A stretch of 5,713 nucleotides of DNA from Methanosarcinaceae archaeon. Lineage in GTDB: Archaea > Halobacteriota > Methanosarcinia > Methanosarcinales > Methanosarcinaceae. A model generated the notes under the pieces. The model saw nothing but the letters and a program-made list of their open reading frames with translations, did no database searches and was not told where the DNA came from. Shown here one piece after another: positions 1 through 5,666 of the stretch. How positions within the stretch are numbered: position 1 is the stretch's first letter; each line of letters opens with the position of its first letter. The translations under genes were made by a program, and so were the position numbers. The stretch is taken from contig JAUVKD010000079.1 of assembly GCA_030596385.1 (NCBI GenBank), positions 1 to 5,713 on the forward strand. Direction: 5' to 3'.

Positions 1-278
1 ATCTTGGTAACAAGACTCGTATTACCAACAATAGATGACATTGCAGTCATAGTTCCGTTTGCCAGGAAACGCCATGCTATAATACCGATCAAAAGATACA
101 ACGCAAAGTGTTCCTGTTCAAACCTGAAAATATTGTTAAATACCGCATACAACACCAGCATCATGAGTAGCGGATTTAGCATAGACCATGCAAAACCTAA
201 TACCGAACTCTGGTATTTGACCTTAAGGTCGCTTGCCACAAGGTTTTTGATCAACTCGCTATACTCGAAAAGGTACAT
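1..278 (-). CDS. ABC-2 type polysaccharide export permease, Wzm/TagG-like (N-terminal part, cut by window edge)
   Basis: This is the membrane subunit of an ABC exporter that moves a lipid-linked polysaccharide across the cytoplasmic membrane. Only the first 92 codons lie in the window; the frame is open to the edge. The start ATG is at 278, 12 bases after the rfbA stop, with an AAGGA ribosome binding site (291-287) eight bases upstream that overlaps the rfbA stop codon. The protein begins MYLFEYSELIKNLVASDLKV, an amphipathic N-terminal segment. It continues with SVLGFAWSMLNPLLMMLV at residues 25-42, the conserved entry to the first membrane helix in Wzm/TagG/KpsM-type permeases. A second hydrophobic stretch covers about residues 58-75. 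A full-length family member is about 260 residues, so most of the gene lies outside. A partner ATPase (Wzt) would be expected next, but it is not visible. The family assignment is firm; the substrate is inferred from the operon. Confidence 0.88.
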   Translation of the reverse strand, partial: MYLFEYSELIKNLVASDLKVKYQSSVLGFAWSMLNPLLMMLVLYAVFNNIFRFEQEHFALYLLIGIIAWRFLANGTMTAMSSIVGNTSLVTK

Positions 279-290
279 GTTAATTATCCT

Positions 291-1001
291 TCATTCCATG
301 GCCGCATCTCTAACCAGTTCACTTGCCCTGAACAGTGATTCGAACGTCCCCGCATCGCTCCAGTATCCATCAAGCACTGAATATGTCATCTCGCCCATGC
401 GAATGTACTCGTTGTTCACATCAGTGATCTCAAGTTCCTCTCTTTGTGAAGGCTTCATATTGCGTACGATATCAAACACTCTGGAATCGTATATATATAA
501 GCCTGTGACTGCAAGATTAGACTTAGGTATGTGTGGTTTCTCTTCAATAGAAACAATACGGTCACCATCGATCTCTGCCACACCGAACCGGTTGGCATCC
601 TCAACTTCCTTCAAGAAGATCCTGGCACCCGAATTAAATGATTCCATAGCACTGCGGATATCAGACCCAAAGATGTTATCGCCAAGGATAACCACCACGT
701 TTTCATCATCTACAAAATCTTCGGTTAGACTCAGTGCCTGTGCGATACCACCTGCTTCATCCTGTATCTCATAGGTGAGTCTCACCCCTAATTCTGCACC
801 GGAACCAAGGAGTTCAAGGAAATGTCCTGCATGCCCACGTCCGGATACCACCATGATATCATCGACACCTGCATCGATGAGTGTCTGCATGGGATAATAG
901 ATCATCGGTTTGTTGTACACGGGCAGAAGGTGCTTGTTCGTGACTTTGGTTAGCGGGTATAAGCGTGAGCCAGTGCCGCCTGCGAGGATTATGCCTTTCA
1001 T
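291..1001 (-). CDS. rfbA: Glucose-1-phosphate thymidylyltransferase (RmlA/RfbA), short form
   Basis: This cytosolic enzyme joins glucose-1-phosphate and dTTP to give dTDP-glucose and pyrophosphate, the first step of dTDP-L-rhamnose synthesis. The 236 residues cover the whole nucleotidyltransferase domain. Visible landmarks are the nucleotide-binding loop LAGGTGSRLYPLT (6-18), the conserved lysine K23 in NKHLLPVYNKP, Q80 and GGIAQAL (84-90) for base and sugar binding, the metal-binding LGDNIFG (106-112, D108), EEKP (153-156), TGLY (167-170 region), EITDVN (191-196) and the WSDAGT end (214-219). It lacks the roughly 50-residue C-terminal tail of the ~290-residue bacterial enzymes, as is common for archaeal short forms. 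The ATG at 1001 is preceded by a modest AGGTAAC site. The 119 bases upstream make this the widest junction of the operon; downstream, the permease follows after 12 bases. Confidence 0.95.
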   Translation of the reverse strand: MKGIILAGGTGSRLYPLTKVTNKHLLPVYNKPMIYYPMQTLIDAGVDDIMVVSGRGHAGHFLELLGSGAELGVRLTYEIQDEAGGIAQALSLTEDFVDDENVVVILGDNIFGSDIRSAMESFNSGARIFLKEVEDANRFGVAEIDGDRIVSIEEKPHIPKSNLAVTGLYIYDSRVFDIVRNMKPSQREELEITDVNNEYIRMGEMTYSVLDGYWSDAGTFESLFRASELVRDAAME

Positions 1002-1039
1002 GGTTGTTACCTATCCCTATATGATTTTTATTTTTTTAG

Positions 1040-1069
1040 ACGCTGATTAACATAGATTAACGCTGATGC
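1040..1069. repeat. Three tandem 10-base direct repeats between rfbD and rfbA
   Basis: On the + strand, three consecutive 10-base units can be read: ACGCTGATTA (1040-1049), ACATAGATTA (1050-1059) and ACGCTGATGC (1060-1069). Units 1 and 3 share their first eight bases, and unit 2 keeps the ATTA end of unit 1. On the coding strand this reads as alternating AATCAGCGT / AATCTATGT words. The array sits in the only long gap of the operon (1002-1120). It is followed towards rfbA by an A-rich tract (1040-1026). The spacing equals about one DNA helical turn. Function is unknown: it could be a protein-binding array or a remnant of a dispersed short repeat. With only three imperfect copies, chance cannot be excluded. 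Confidence 0.55.
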
Positions 1070-1120
1070 AACCTTAGATATGCGTCTTGCGACATCATCA
1101 ACGCCATCTTCACGGTCTAT

Positions 1121-1318
1121 TTACCCCTCATATTCACTGGATTTTTCTGCTGTTTCAATAGCCCTGGTAAATCTCCCGTGGCCCACACTGGATTTAACAT
1201 GGTATTTCTCCAGAACTTCGTTCACTTCGTATAGATTTACCTTTAGCATTTCTGCCAGCTTTCCTTTACTAATCTTGCCACTATAATACTTGGTTACAAA
1301 ATCAGATTCAACTATATG
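1121..1318 (-). other. UPF0175-like helix-turn-helix segment fused to the C terminus of RfbD
   Basis: These are residues 266-330 of the RfbD reading frame, beyond the usual end of the enzyme. The central part, YYSGKISKGKLAEMLKVN (276-293) followed by LYEVNEVLEKYHV (294-306), matches the pattern of UPF0175-family proteins as I know it: a Tyr-x-x-Gly-Lys-Ile-Ser-x-Gly-Lys turn, an Ala-Glu-hydrophobic helix, then a recognition-like helix ending before a short basic or hydrophobic tail. Those proteins are small antitoxin-like DNA-binding proteins common in archaea. Residues 307-330 (KSSVGHGRFTRAIETAEKS and a short acidic end) look like a polar, probably flexible tail. The match is from pattern memory only. 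A chance-coded tail is the main alternative. Confidence 0.5.
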
Positions 1319-2113
1319 CTTCAAATATTCCATAAGCGCATCCCTCCAGTGCCGCATCGGAGCAGTCTTAGTATTTACCAGCACTGAATATCTCGGACGC
1401 TTTGCCTTCCGGACGAACTCTTCGCTTGAACATGGAACCACATTATCAATAACCGCAGATGCAAACTCATACCACGAACACATACCCTCATTTGTAACAT
1501 GATATATCCCCGGCGCAAGCCCAATAACCTCAGTAGTTTTCAGGGCAAGGTCTGCAGTATAGGTAGGTTTGCCAAACTGGTCATTCACCACACGGACAGT
1601 ATCCATCTTACCGGATAACCTCAACATAATATCAACGAAATTCCCACCGTGCAATCCAAAGAGCCAAGATGTTCGGATGATCCGGTAGTTGTCCATATTC
1701 TTGATGATGTTCATCTCACCAAGCAACTTAGACTCACCATAAACATTAATAGGACCTATAAGGTCAGATTCCACGTATTCCTTCTTGGAACCATCAAACA
1801 CATAATCCGTGCTGAAATGCATAAGTTTAGCTCCAGCCAGGAAACAGCCCTGCGCAATATAACCCGGTGCCTTCCCATTTACATCGAACGCAAGTTCCTT
1901 ATTGTCCTCACAACCATCCACGTCAGTGTATGCCGCAGCATTGATTACGACACCAGGATTGATCATCTTGATGGTTTCAAGAACCAATTCCCTGTCAGTA
2001 ATGTCAATATCACTATGCTTCAACGCAACAGCATCAGGAAAAACACTACAAAGGTCCGTGCCAAGCATCCCACCGGCGCCGAAAATTAGTGTTTTAATTT
2101 CTCCCACCACCAT
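1121..2113 (-). CDS. rfbD: dTDP-4-dehydrorhamnose reductase (RmlD/RfbD) with C-terminal HTH-like extension
   Basis: This short-chain (extended SDR) enzyme reduces dTDP-4-keto-L-rhamnose with NAD(P)H to dTDP-L-rhamnose, the last step of the pathway. Residues 1 to about 265 are a complete RmlD: the nucleotide-binding GAGGMLG (12-18), NAAAYTDVDGCE (58-69), FSTDYVFDG (100-108), the catalytic YxxxK as Y125 and K129, RTSWLFG (147-153), and a normal end at RHWRDALMEYLK (254-265). The protein then continues to residue 330 with a segment resembling a UPF0175-type helix-turn-helix, annotated separately; family members usually end near 280-300. The ATG at 2113 overlaps the rfbB gene by 28 bases. No clear ribosome binding site precedes it, and GTG codons at 2110 and 2107 are alternative starts, since the conserved fold begins only at residue 7. 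The overlap suggests translation coupled to rfbB. The enzyme assignment is secure; the role of the extension is not. Confidence 0.93.
   Translation of the reverse strand: MVVGEIKTLIFGAGGMLGTDLCSVFPDAVALKHSDIDITDRELVLETIKMINPGVVINAAAYTDVDGCEDNKELAFDVNGKAPGYIAQGCFLAGAKLMHFSTDYVFDGSKKEYVESDLIGPINVYGESKLLGEMNIIKNMDNYRIIRTSWLFGLHGGNFVDIMLRLSGKMDTVRVVNDQFGKPTYTADLALKTTEVIGLAPGIYHVTNEGMCSWYEFASAVIDNVVPCSSEEFVRKAKRPRYSVLVNTKTAPMRHWRDALMEYLKHIVESDFVTKYYSGKISKGKLAEMLKVNLYEVNEVLEKYHVKSSVGHGRFTRAIETAEKSSEYEG
1331..1347 (-). promoter_or_regulatory. Possible internal ribosome binding site and ATG inside rfbD
   Basis: On the coding strand GGAGGGA (1347-1341) lies nine bases, counted from its GGAGG core, before an in-frame ATG at 1333 (residue 261 of RfbD). 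It is stronger than the site before the rfbD start itself. Initiation here would give a free 70-residue protein consisting almost entirely of the helix-turn-helix-like extension. However, the bases also encode the conserved HWRDALM residues of RmlD, so the site may be coincidental. Confidence 0.3.
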
Positions 2114-3042
2114 CGATTATCAACATACCACTTAGCAGTTTCCTTAACCCCATCATTAAAATCGTATTCTGGCGCCCAGCCCATTTTCATTAACTTGGAA
2201 AAATCAAGCGAATACCTCAAATCATGCCCCGGACGGTCTTCAACATATTCGATCATTGAATCATTCTTACCAAGAATCTCAAGAAGCTTTTGTGTGATCT
2301 CAAGGTTTGTTTTCTCAGCCCCGCCACCGACATTGTAAATTTCACCAATACTACCATTATGTAAAACAAAATCAACAGCCTTACAGTGGTCAAGCACATG
2401 GATCCAATCGCGTACATTCTGACCAGTTCCGTAAACTGGAACTTTTTTGTTATCCACAAGATTTGTCACGAACAGCGGAATCAATTTTTCAGGATATTGA
2501 TACGGTCCAAAATTGTTGGTGCATCTGGTAATGATCACAGGAAGATTATGAGTTATGTGATAAGACTGCGCAAGCAGATCGGACCCTGCCTTGCTCGAAG
2601 AGTACGGACTCGAAGGCGTCAGTATATCAGTTTCCTTAAAAGAACCATCAAGAATGCTCCCATAAACCTCATCAGTAGAAATATGTACAAACCTCTTGAT
2701 ATTGTGTTTCAATGCGCTTTCAAGAAGAGTATGGGTTCCCAGAACATTCGTCCTGACAAAAATCGAACCATCTTCAATTGAGCGATCAACATGGCTCTCG
2801 GCTGCAAAATGAACCACATGATCAACCCTTTGCATAATTTTGTTGACAACATCGGGATTGCAGATATCGCCACAAACAAATGAATAATTCGAGTTATTCT
2901 CAACATCCTTCAGGTTATCTGGATTTCCAGCATACGTCAATTTATCAAGATTGATGATCTTGTAATCCAGATACTTTTCCAGCATGTGCCGGATAAAGTT
3001 GCTCCCAATAAAACCCGAACCGCCCGTTACTAAGATATTCAA
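2086..3042 (-). CDS. rfbB: dTDP-glucose 4,6-dehydratase (RmlB/RfbB)
   Basis: This cytosolic extended-SDR enzyme converts dTDP-glucose to dTDP-4-keto-6-deoxyglucose using tightly bound NAD, the second step of the rhamnose pathway. The 318-residue sequence has the NAD loop GGSGFIG (7-13), LDKLTYAGN (32-40), HFAAESHVDRSI (78-89), the catalytic STDEVYG (122-128, with T123, D124, E125), YxxxK as Y147 and K151, TRCTNNFGPYQYPEKLIP (172-189), RDWIHV (211-216) and RPGHD (270-274). The TDE triad in particular separates RmlB from UDP-sugar epimerases. The start is TTG at 3042, reading MNILVTGG, supported by a GGGGTGA site four bases upstream and by the family's usual N terminus. The gap from the rfbC stop is 15 bases and the 3' end overlaps rfbD by 28 bases. 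At 318 residues it is slightly shorter than many bacterial forms but complete. Confidence 0.96.
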   Translation of the reverse strand: MNILVTGGSGFIGSNFIRHMLEKYLDYKIINLDKLTYAGNPDNLKDVENNSNYSFVCGDICNPDVVNKIMQRVDHVVHFAAESHVDRSIEDGSIFVRTNVLGTHTLLESALKHNIKRFVHISTDEVYGSILDGSFKETDILTPSSPYSSSKAGSDLLAQSYHITHNLPVIITRCTNNFGPYQYPEKLIPLFVTNLVDNKKVPVYGTGQNVRDWIHVLDHCKAVDFVLHNGSIGEIYNVGGGAEKTNLEITQKLLEILGKNDSMIEYVEDRPGHDLRYSLDFSKLMKMGWAPEYDFNDGVKETAKWYVDNRWWWEKLKH

Positions 3043-3053
3043 CCTTTCACCCC
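3043..3053 (-). promoter_or_regulatory. Ribosome binding site deciding the TTG start of rfbB
   Basis: On the coding strand GGGGTGA (3053-3047) is followed by AAGG and then TTG (3042-3040). It pairs well with the archaeal 16S rRNA 3' end (anti-SD CACCUCC), with a four-base spacer. No in-frame ATG lies near the conserved N terminus, so this site fixes the rare TTG start. Confidence 0.75.
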
Positions 3054-3057
3054 TAAT

Positions 3058-3534
3058 CTAACCGTGTTTTAACCCAGGCGCAAGCCCCCAATCGTATGGG
3101 ATCTCATCGGTATCCGGTGGCAGTCGGTATTCATCAGGTTCGTCATAATTATATGGCAGTGTGGGGATGCTCATGAAAAATGCAGTTTCAGTTCCAATCC
3201 CTTTAAATCCATGGTACACACCTGGTGGTACACTTATCAGTAGTGGATTTTTTTCACCAATAAATAACTCCATTATGTTCTTATATGTCGGAGAATCTTC
3301 GCGTGCATCATATAATGCTACTTTCATCATTCCATGTACACATGTGAAATTGTCTGTCTGTTTCTTATGGTAATGCCAGCCCTTGACAACTCCAGGATAT
3401 GCAGTTGTCACATATACCTGACCAAACTGCTGAAATATCTCATCATCACACCTTAAGACCTCCATAAGCCACCCACGTTCATCAGGAATGACCTTTAGGT
3501 CTTTAATACGAACGTCATCGATTATAATTTTCAT
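3058..3534 (-). CDS. rfbC: RmlC-like cupin, dTDP-4-dehydrorhamnose 3,5-epimerase family
   Basis: By position between a glycosyltransferase and rfbB, this is the pathway's third enzyme, which would epimerise dTDP-4-keto-6-deoxyglucose at C3 and C5. The 158-residue single-domain cupin shows DERG (18-21), GWHYH (52-56, H54 matching the catalytic His of RmlC), a CVHGMMKVALYDARE strand pair (65-79), VPPGVYHGF (102-110) and a C-terminal YNYDEPDEYR...DEIPYDW block (128-149). It is shorter than classical RmlC (about 180-190). The position of the catalytic Tyr (in LYK or NYK) appears to be M121, and the GK lysine appears to be D61. It therefore belongs to a divergent short subgroup whose exact reaction is less certain. 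The ATG at 3534 was chosen over the frame's first ATG at 3600 because an AAGGTGG site lies four bases upstream and MKIIIDDVRIKDLKVIPDERG is the family-like start; the upstream 22 codons overlap the GT2 gene. Confidence 0.82.
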   Translation of the reverse strand: MKIIIDDVRIKDLKVIPDERGWLMEVLRCDDEIFQQFGQVYVTTAYPGVVKGWHYHKKQTDNFTCVHGMMKVALYDAREDSPTYKNIMELFIGEKNPLLISVPPGVYHGFKGIGTETAFFMSIPTLPYNYDEPDEYRLPPDTDEIPYDWGLAPGLKHG

Positions 3535-3538
3535 ATTT

Positions 3539-3545
3539 CCACCTT
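3539..3545 (-). promoter_or_regulatory. Ribosome binding site deciding the ATG-3534 start of rfbC
   Basis: On the coding strand AAGGTGG (3545-3539) precedes the ATG at 3534 with a four-base spacer AAAT. The alternative ATG at 3600 has only an A/T-rich lead and overlaps the GT2 stop, so the site supports the shorter 158-residue protein and a 55-base untranslated gap after the GT2 gene. Confidence 0.8.
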
Positions 3546-3589
3546 GCTCTGTCATCAGATATGCATGTTCATCCTTAAATGTATTTGAA

Positions 3590-4573
3590 TCATTTATCAT
3601 TATTTATGTAATTGTGTGGCGGAGAGGGTATGTCAGCCCATGTTCGTAGGTACTTCATAATTTCAGTCTGGTTCTCCCGGGCTATTCTCTTTGCCAGCAT
3701 TGCCGGGATACCTTTTATGGCATCGACCTTCGACCGCAGGATGGCGCAGGCATGCCCTTTTAAAATATAATAAGGTATCACAGCAAGATTTCTCCCAATG
3801 ATCCACGGCAAAGATGTGATCAGTAGTTTAGCAGGATAGTTTTTGATAACATTCCAGATTATGTTGCGGTTCCCGTGATAGATCGTATAATCACTTCCAT
3901 ATCCTGCAGTCCCGCCATGTGCATGATATACTACAGCTTTTGGGACATACAGGCACTTCCAGCCTGCAAGCCTGCCCCGAAACGCCAGATCGACGTCTTC
4001 CATATACGCACAAAAATCTTCATCGAATAATCCAATATCCTCTAACATGGATTTTCGGTACATGGCAGCGCCAGCGCATGCACCAAATACATCTACAAAA
4101 GAGTCATACTGCCCGGTGTCATACTTGAACATACCTCTATCCCAGCATGCTCCACTTCGGGAGATACAGATACCTGTTGAATTTATCATCTCCGGAGCAT
4201 CCATAAAGAGCATCTTTGATGCGCACATGCCTGCATTGTCGTCCGATTTTAAAGCCTTTGCAAGTTCTTCTACCCACTCAGGAGTAACTTTTGTATCATT
4301 GTTCAATGTTGCTATCAATTCACCATTTGCTACTTTTATCCCTATGTTGTTGCCCTTTGCAAATCCCAGGTTTTCCTTCGTAGCGATTATTTTAACAGAC
4401 GGGAAATTCTTGTTCATATGCTCTATGGAACCATCACTTGAACCATTATCAACAAAAATAATCTCAATTGCAGGATATGTTTGCACCATTAACGATGAGA
4501 TGCATTTATCTAAATACATTCTGCCATTATAATTCACAATTATGACCGAAACCAGAGGCACATCGTTATCCAT
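3590..4573 (-). CDS. Glycosyltransferase family 2, WbbL/rhamnosyltransferase-like
   Basis: This is an inverting GT-A fold transferase that adds a sugar from a nucleotide donor to a growing lipid-linked glycan at the cytoplasmic face of the membrane. In order: VSVIIVNYNG (8-17), VDNGSSDGS (41-49), ENLGFAKGNNIGI (67-79), the DXD-equivalent LNND (90-93) for metal and donor binding, FGACAGAAMYRKSMLEDIGLFDE (163-185), the acceptor-site MEDVDLAFRGRLAGW (191-205), and YHAHGGTAG (216-224). The order and wording match the WbbL-like branch of family 2, many of whose members are rhamnosyltransferases. With the adjacent dTDP-rhamnose genes, rhamnose is a reasonable but unproven donor. Residues 245-275 contain hydrophobic stretches (LLITSLPWIIG, LAVIPYYIL) that probably sit on the membrane. 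The ATG at 4573 overlaps the GT4 gene by eight bases, which suggests coupled translation. The 327-residue length is normal. Confidence 0.88.
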   Translation of the reverse strand: MDNDVPLVSVIIVNYNGRMYLDKCISSLMVQTYPAIEIIFVDNGSSDGSIEHMNKNFPSVKIIATKENLGFAKGNNIGIKVANGELIATLNNDTKVTPEWVEELAKALKSDDNAGMCASKMLFMDAPEMINSTGICISRSGACWDRGMFKYDTGQYDSFVDVFGACAGAAMYRKSMLEDIGLFDEDFCAYMEDVDLAFRGRLAGWKCLYVPKAVVYHAHGGTAGYGSDYTIYHGNRNIIWNVIKNYPAKLLITSLPWIIGRNLAVIPYYILKGHACAILRSKVDAIKGIPAMLAKRIARENQTEIMKYLRTWADIPSPPHNYINNDK

Positions 4574-5666
4574 TTGAACCGTTACCTTCCATATCCGATA
4601 AGATATTTCTCATTTCTGCTAAAAATGTATTGCCATCAAACTTCCGGGACTGTTCGATACAATTTTCTTTGAACTTAGCCGGATCTCCGGAGATAGTACG
4701 TACAGCATCCACAATCTCACTTACATTCGGACCAACGAGCAAACCGGTAGATCCATCGATTACGGTTTCCCTATATCCACCTTCGTTTATTGCAACCACT
4801 GGTTTCCCTGATGCCATAGCCTCGACCGGCGTCATGCCAAAATCCTCGTCCAGAGAAGTGGTGATAAAACCTCTGCAATGTGCATACAACTCTATTAGTT
4901 CATCCTCAGTTATTGCTCCAAGCAATTCCACGTTATCTGGCAGGTTATTTCGGATACTTGCAGCATAGGGCAGGGCATGGTCAGCCTCTGCATATCCTCC
5001 AACAACTATCAACCGCTCCTGTGGTGATCTTCTAAAGGCTTCTATCTGCAGTTCCACACGCTTTTCGGGATACAGCCGGTTCACTGACAGCCAAAAATCC
5101 CCGTATTCTTCGGATCTGGATCTGGAAACATCGATGGGCGGATAGATTATCTTTGATTCACGGTTTAAGTATTTTTGTATTCGTTTTTGGGTGTTAATCG
5201 AATTTGCAACGATGTAACGAACATCTGATACATAATATTCATACACCTGTCTATGCAGTTTCACCCAGATCCTGAACAACAATTTCTGGAAAAATGGCTG
5301 CCGCTGCAGGAAAACATCATAAAGATCATAAAACGCCCTCATCGGTGTATGGCAATACCACACATTCGGCCCATGCCTCCTCGCAGCAAAATGCGCCCAG
5401 TTCCCGGAAAAAATAAAAAAATCATACTCCTTCGAAAAATCACACATCGCAAACTTAAAAGAAGCAGATATCTGCTTGAGCGGGGGCATTTTCAGAGTCC
5501 CACCAAGGCTTATGATCTTCACATCCTCAAACCCCATCTTCCTCACGGAATCTGCATCCACATCAGTGGTGATAAGATCCGCACCAAGCCCGCGCGCAAG
5601 CGTCAACACCAGCTTCTCCCCTCCGCCAATAGCACCGATATAATCATGGAATATCACAATCCTCAT
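4566..5666 (-). CDS. Glycosyltransferase family 4, WbaZ-like
   Basis: This is a retaining GT-B fold transferase, probably adding mannose or another hexose to the glycan. The N-terminal acceptor domain starts MRIVIFHDYIGAIGGGEKLV, with the GGGE loop (14-17), then VWYCHTPMRAFYDLYD (102-117), a signature of the WbaZ-like subgroup. The C-terminal donor domain has LSVNRLYPEKRVELQIEAF (193-211; R197 and K202 are the expected phosphate-binding residues), IVVGG (220-224) and the EX7E motif EDFGMTPVE (E274 and E282), followed by AMASGKPVVAINEGG (283-297) and GLLVGP (308-313). The length of 366 residues is typical. The ATG at 5666 has a GAGGA site (5677-5673) six bases upstream and overlaps the preceding stop as ATGA. 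It overlaps the GT2 gene by eight bases at the other end, so the three transferase-type genes are likely translated as one unit. The donor cannot be told from sequence. Confidence 0.88.
   Translation of the reverse strand: MRIVIFHDYIGAIGGGEKLVLTLARGLGADLITTDVDADSVRKMGFEDVKIISLGGTLKMPPLKQISASFKFAMCDFSKEYDFFIFSGNWAHFAARRHGPNVWYCHTPMRAFYDLYDVFLQRQPFFQKLLFRIWVKLHRQVYEYYVSDVRYIVANSINTQKRIQKYLNRESKIIYPPIDVSRSRSEEYGDFWLSVNRLYPEKRVELQIEAFRRSPQERLIVVGGYAEADHALPYAASIRNNLPDNVELLGAITEDELIELYAHCRGFITTSLDEDFGMTPVEAMASGKPVVAINEGGYRETVIDGSTGLLVGPNVSEIVDAVRTISGDPAKFKENCIEQSRKFDGNTFLAEMRNILSDMEGNGSNG

Noticed and set aside
4..774. Long + strand open frame (256 codons)
   Set aside because: It lies antisense to the Wzm permease and rfbA, both of which show clear conserved motifs. 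Its translation is rich in Ser, Ile and Thr with no recognisable domain.
1024..1038. T-rich run on the + strand as an archaeal terminator
   Set aside because: The T run faces the strand with no genes; for the minus-strand operon it is an A run and would not terminate transcription.
1014..1040. A-rich tract before rfbA as an archaeal TATA box / internal promoter
   Set aside because: The tract (AAAAAAATAAAAA on the coding strand) is a poor match to a TATA box. A start site about 25 bases downstream would fall at or inside the presumed ribosome binding site of rfbA. A promoter here is possible but not supported.
1040..1069. CRISPR array
   Set aside because: The units are only 10 bases and contiguous, with no spacers, so this is a short tandem repeat.
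3535..3600. Longer N terminus for the RmlC-like protein (start at 3600, 22 more residues)
   Set aside because: It overlaps the GT2 stop and has no ribosome binding site. The ATG at 3534 has a good AAGGTGG site and gives the family-like N terminus.
4047..4532. + strand open frame (161 codons) opposite the GT2 gene
   Set aside because: It is fully antisense to a well-supported glycosyltransferase and shows no motifs.
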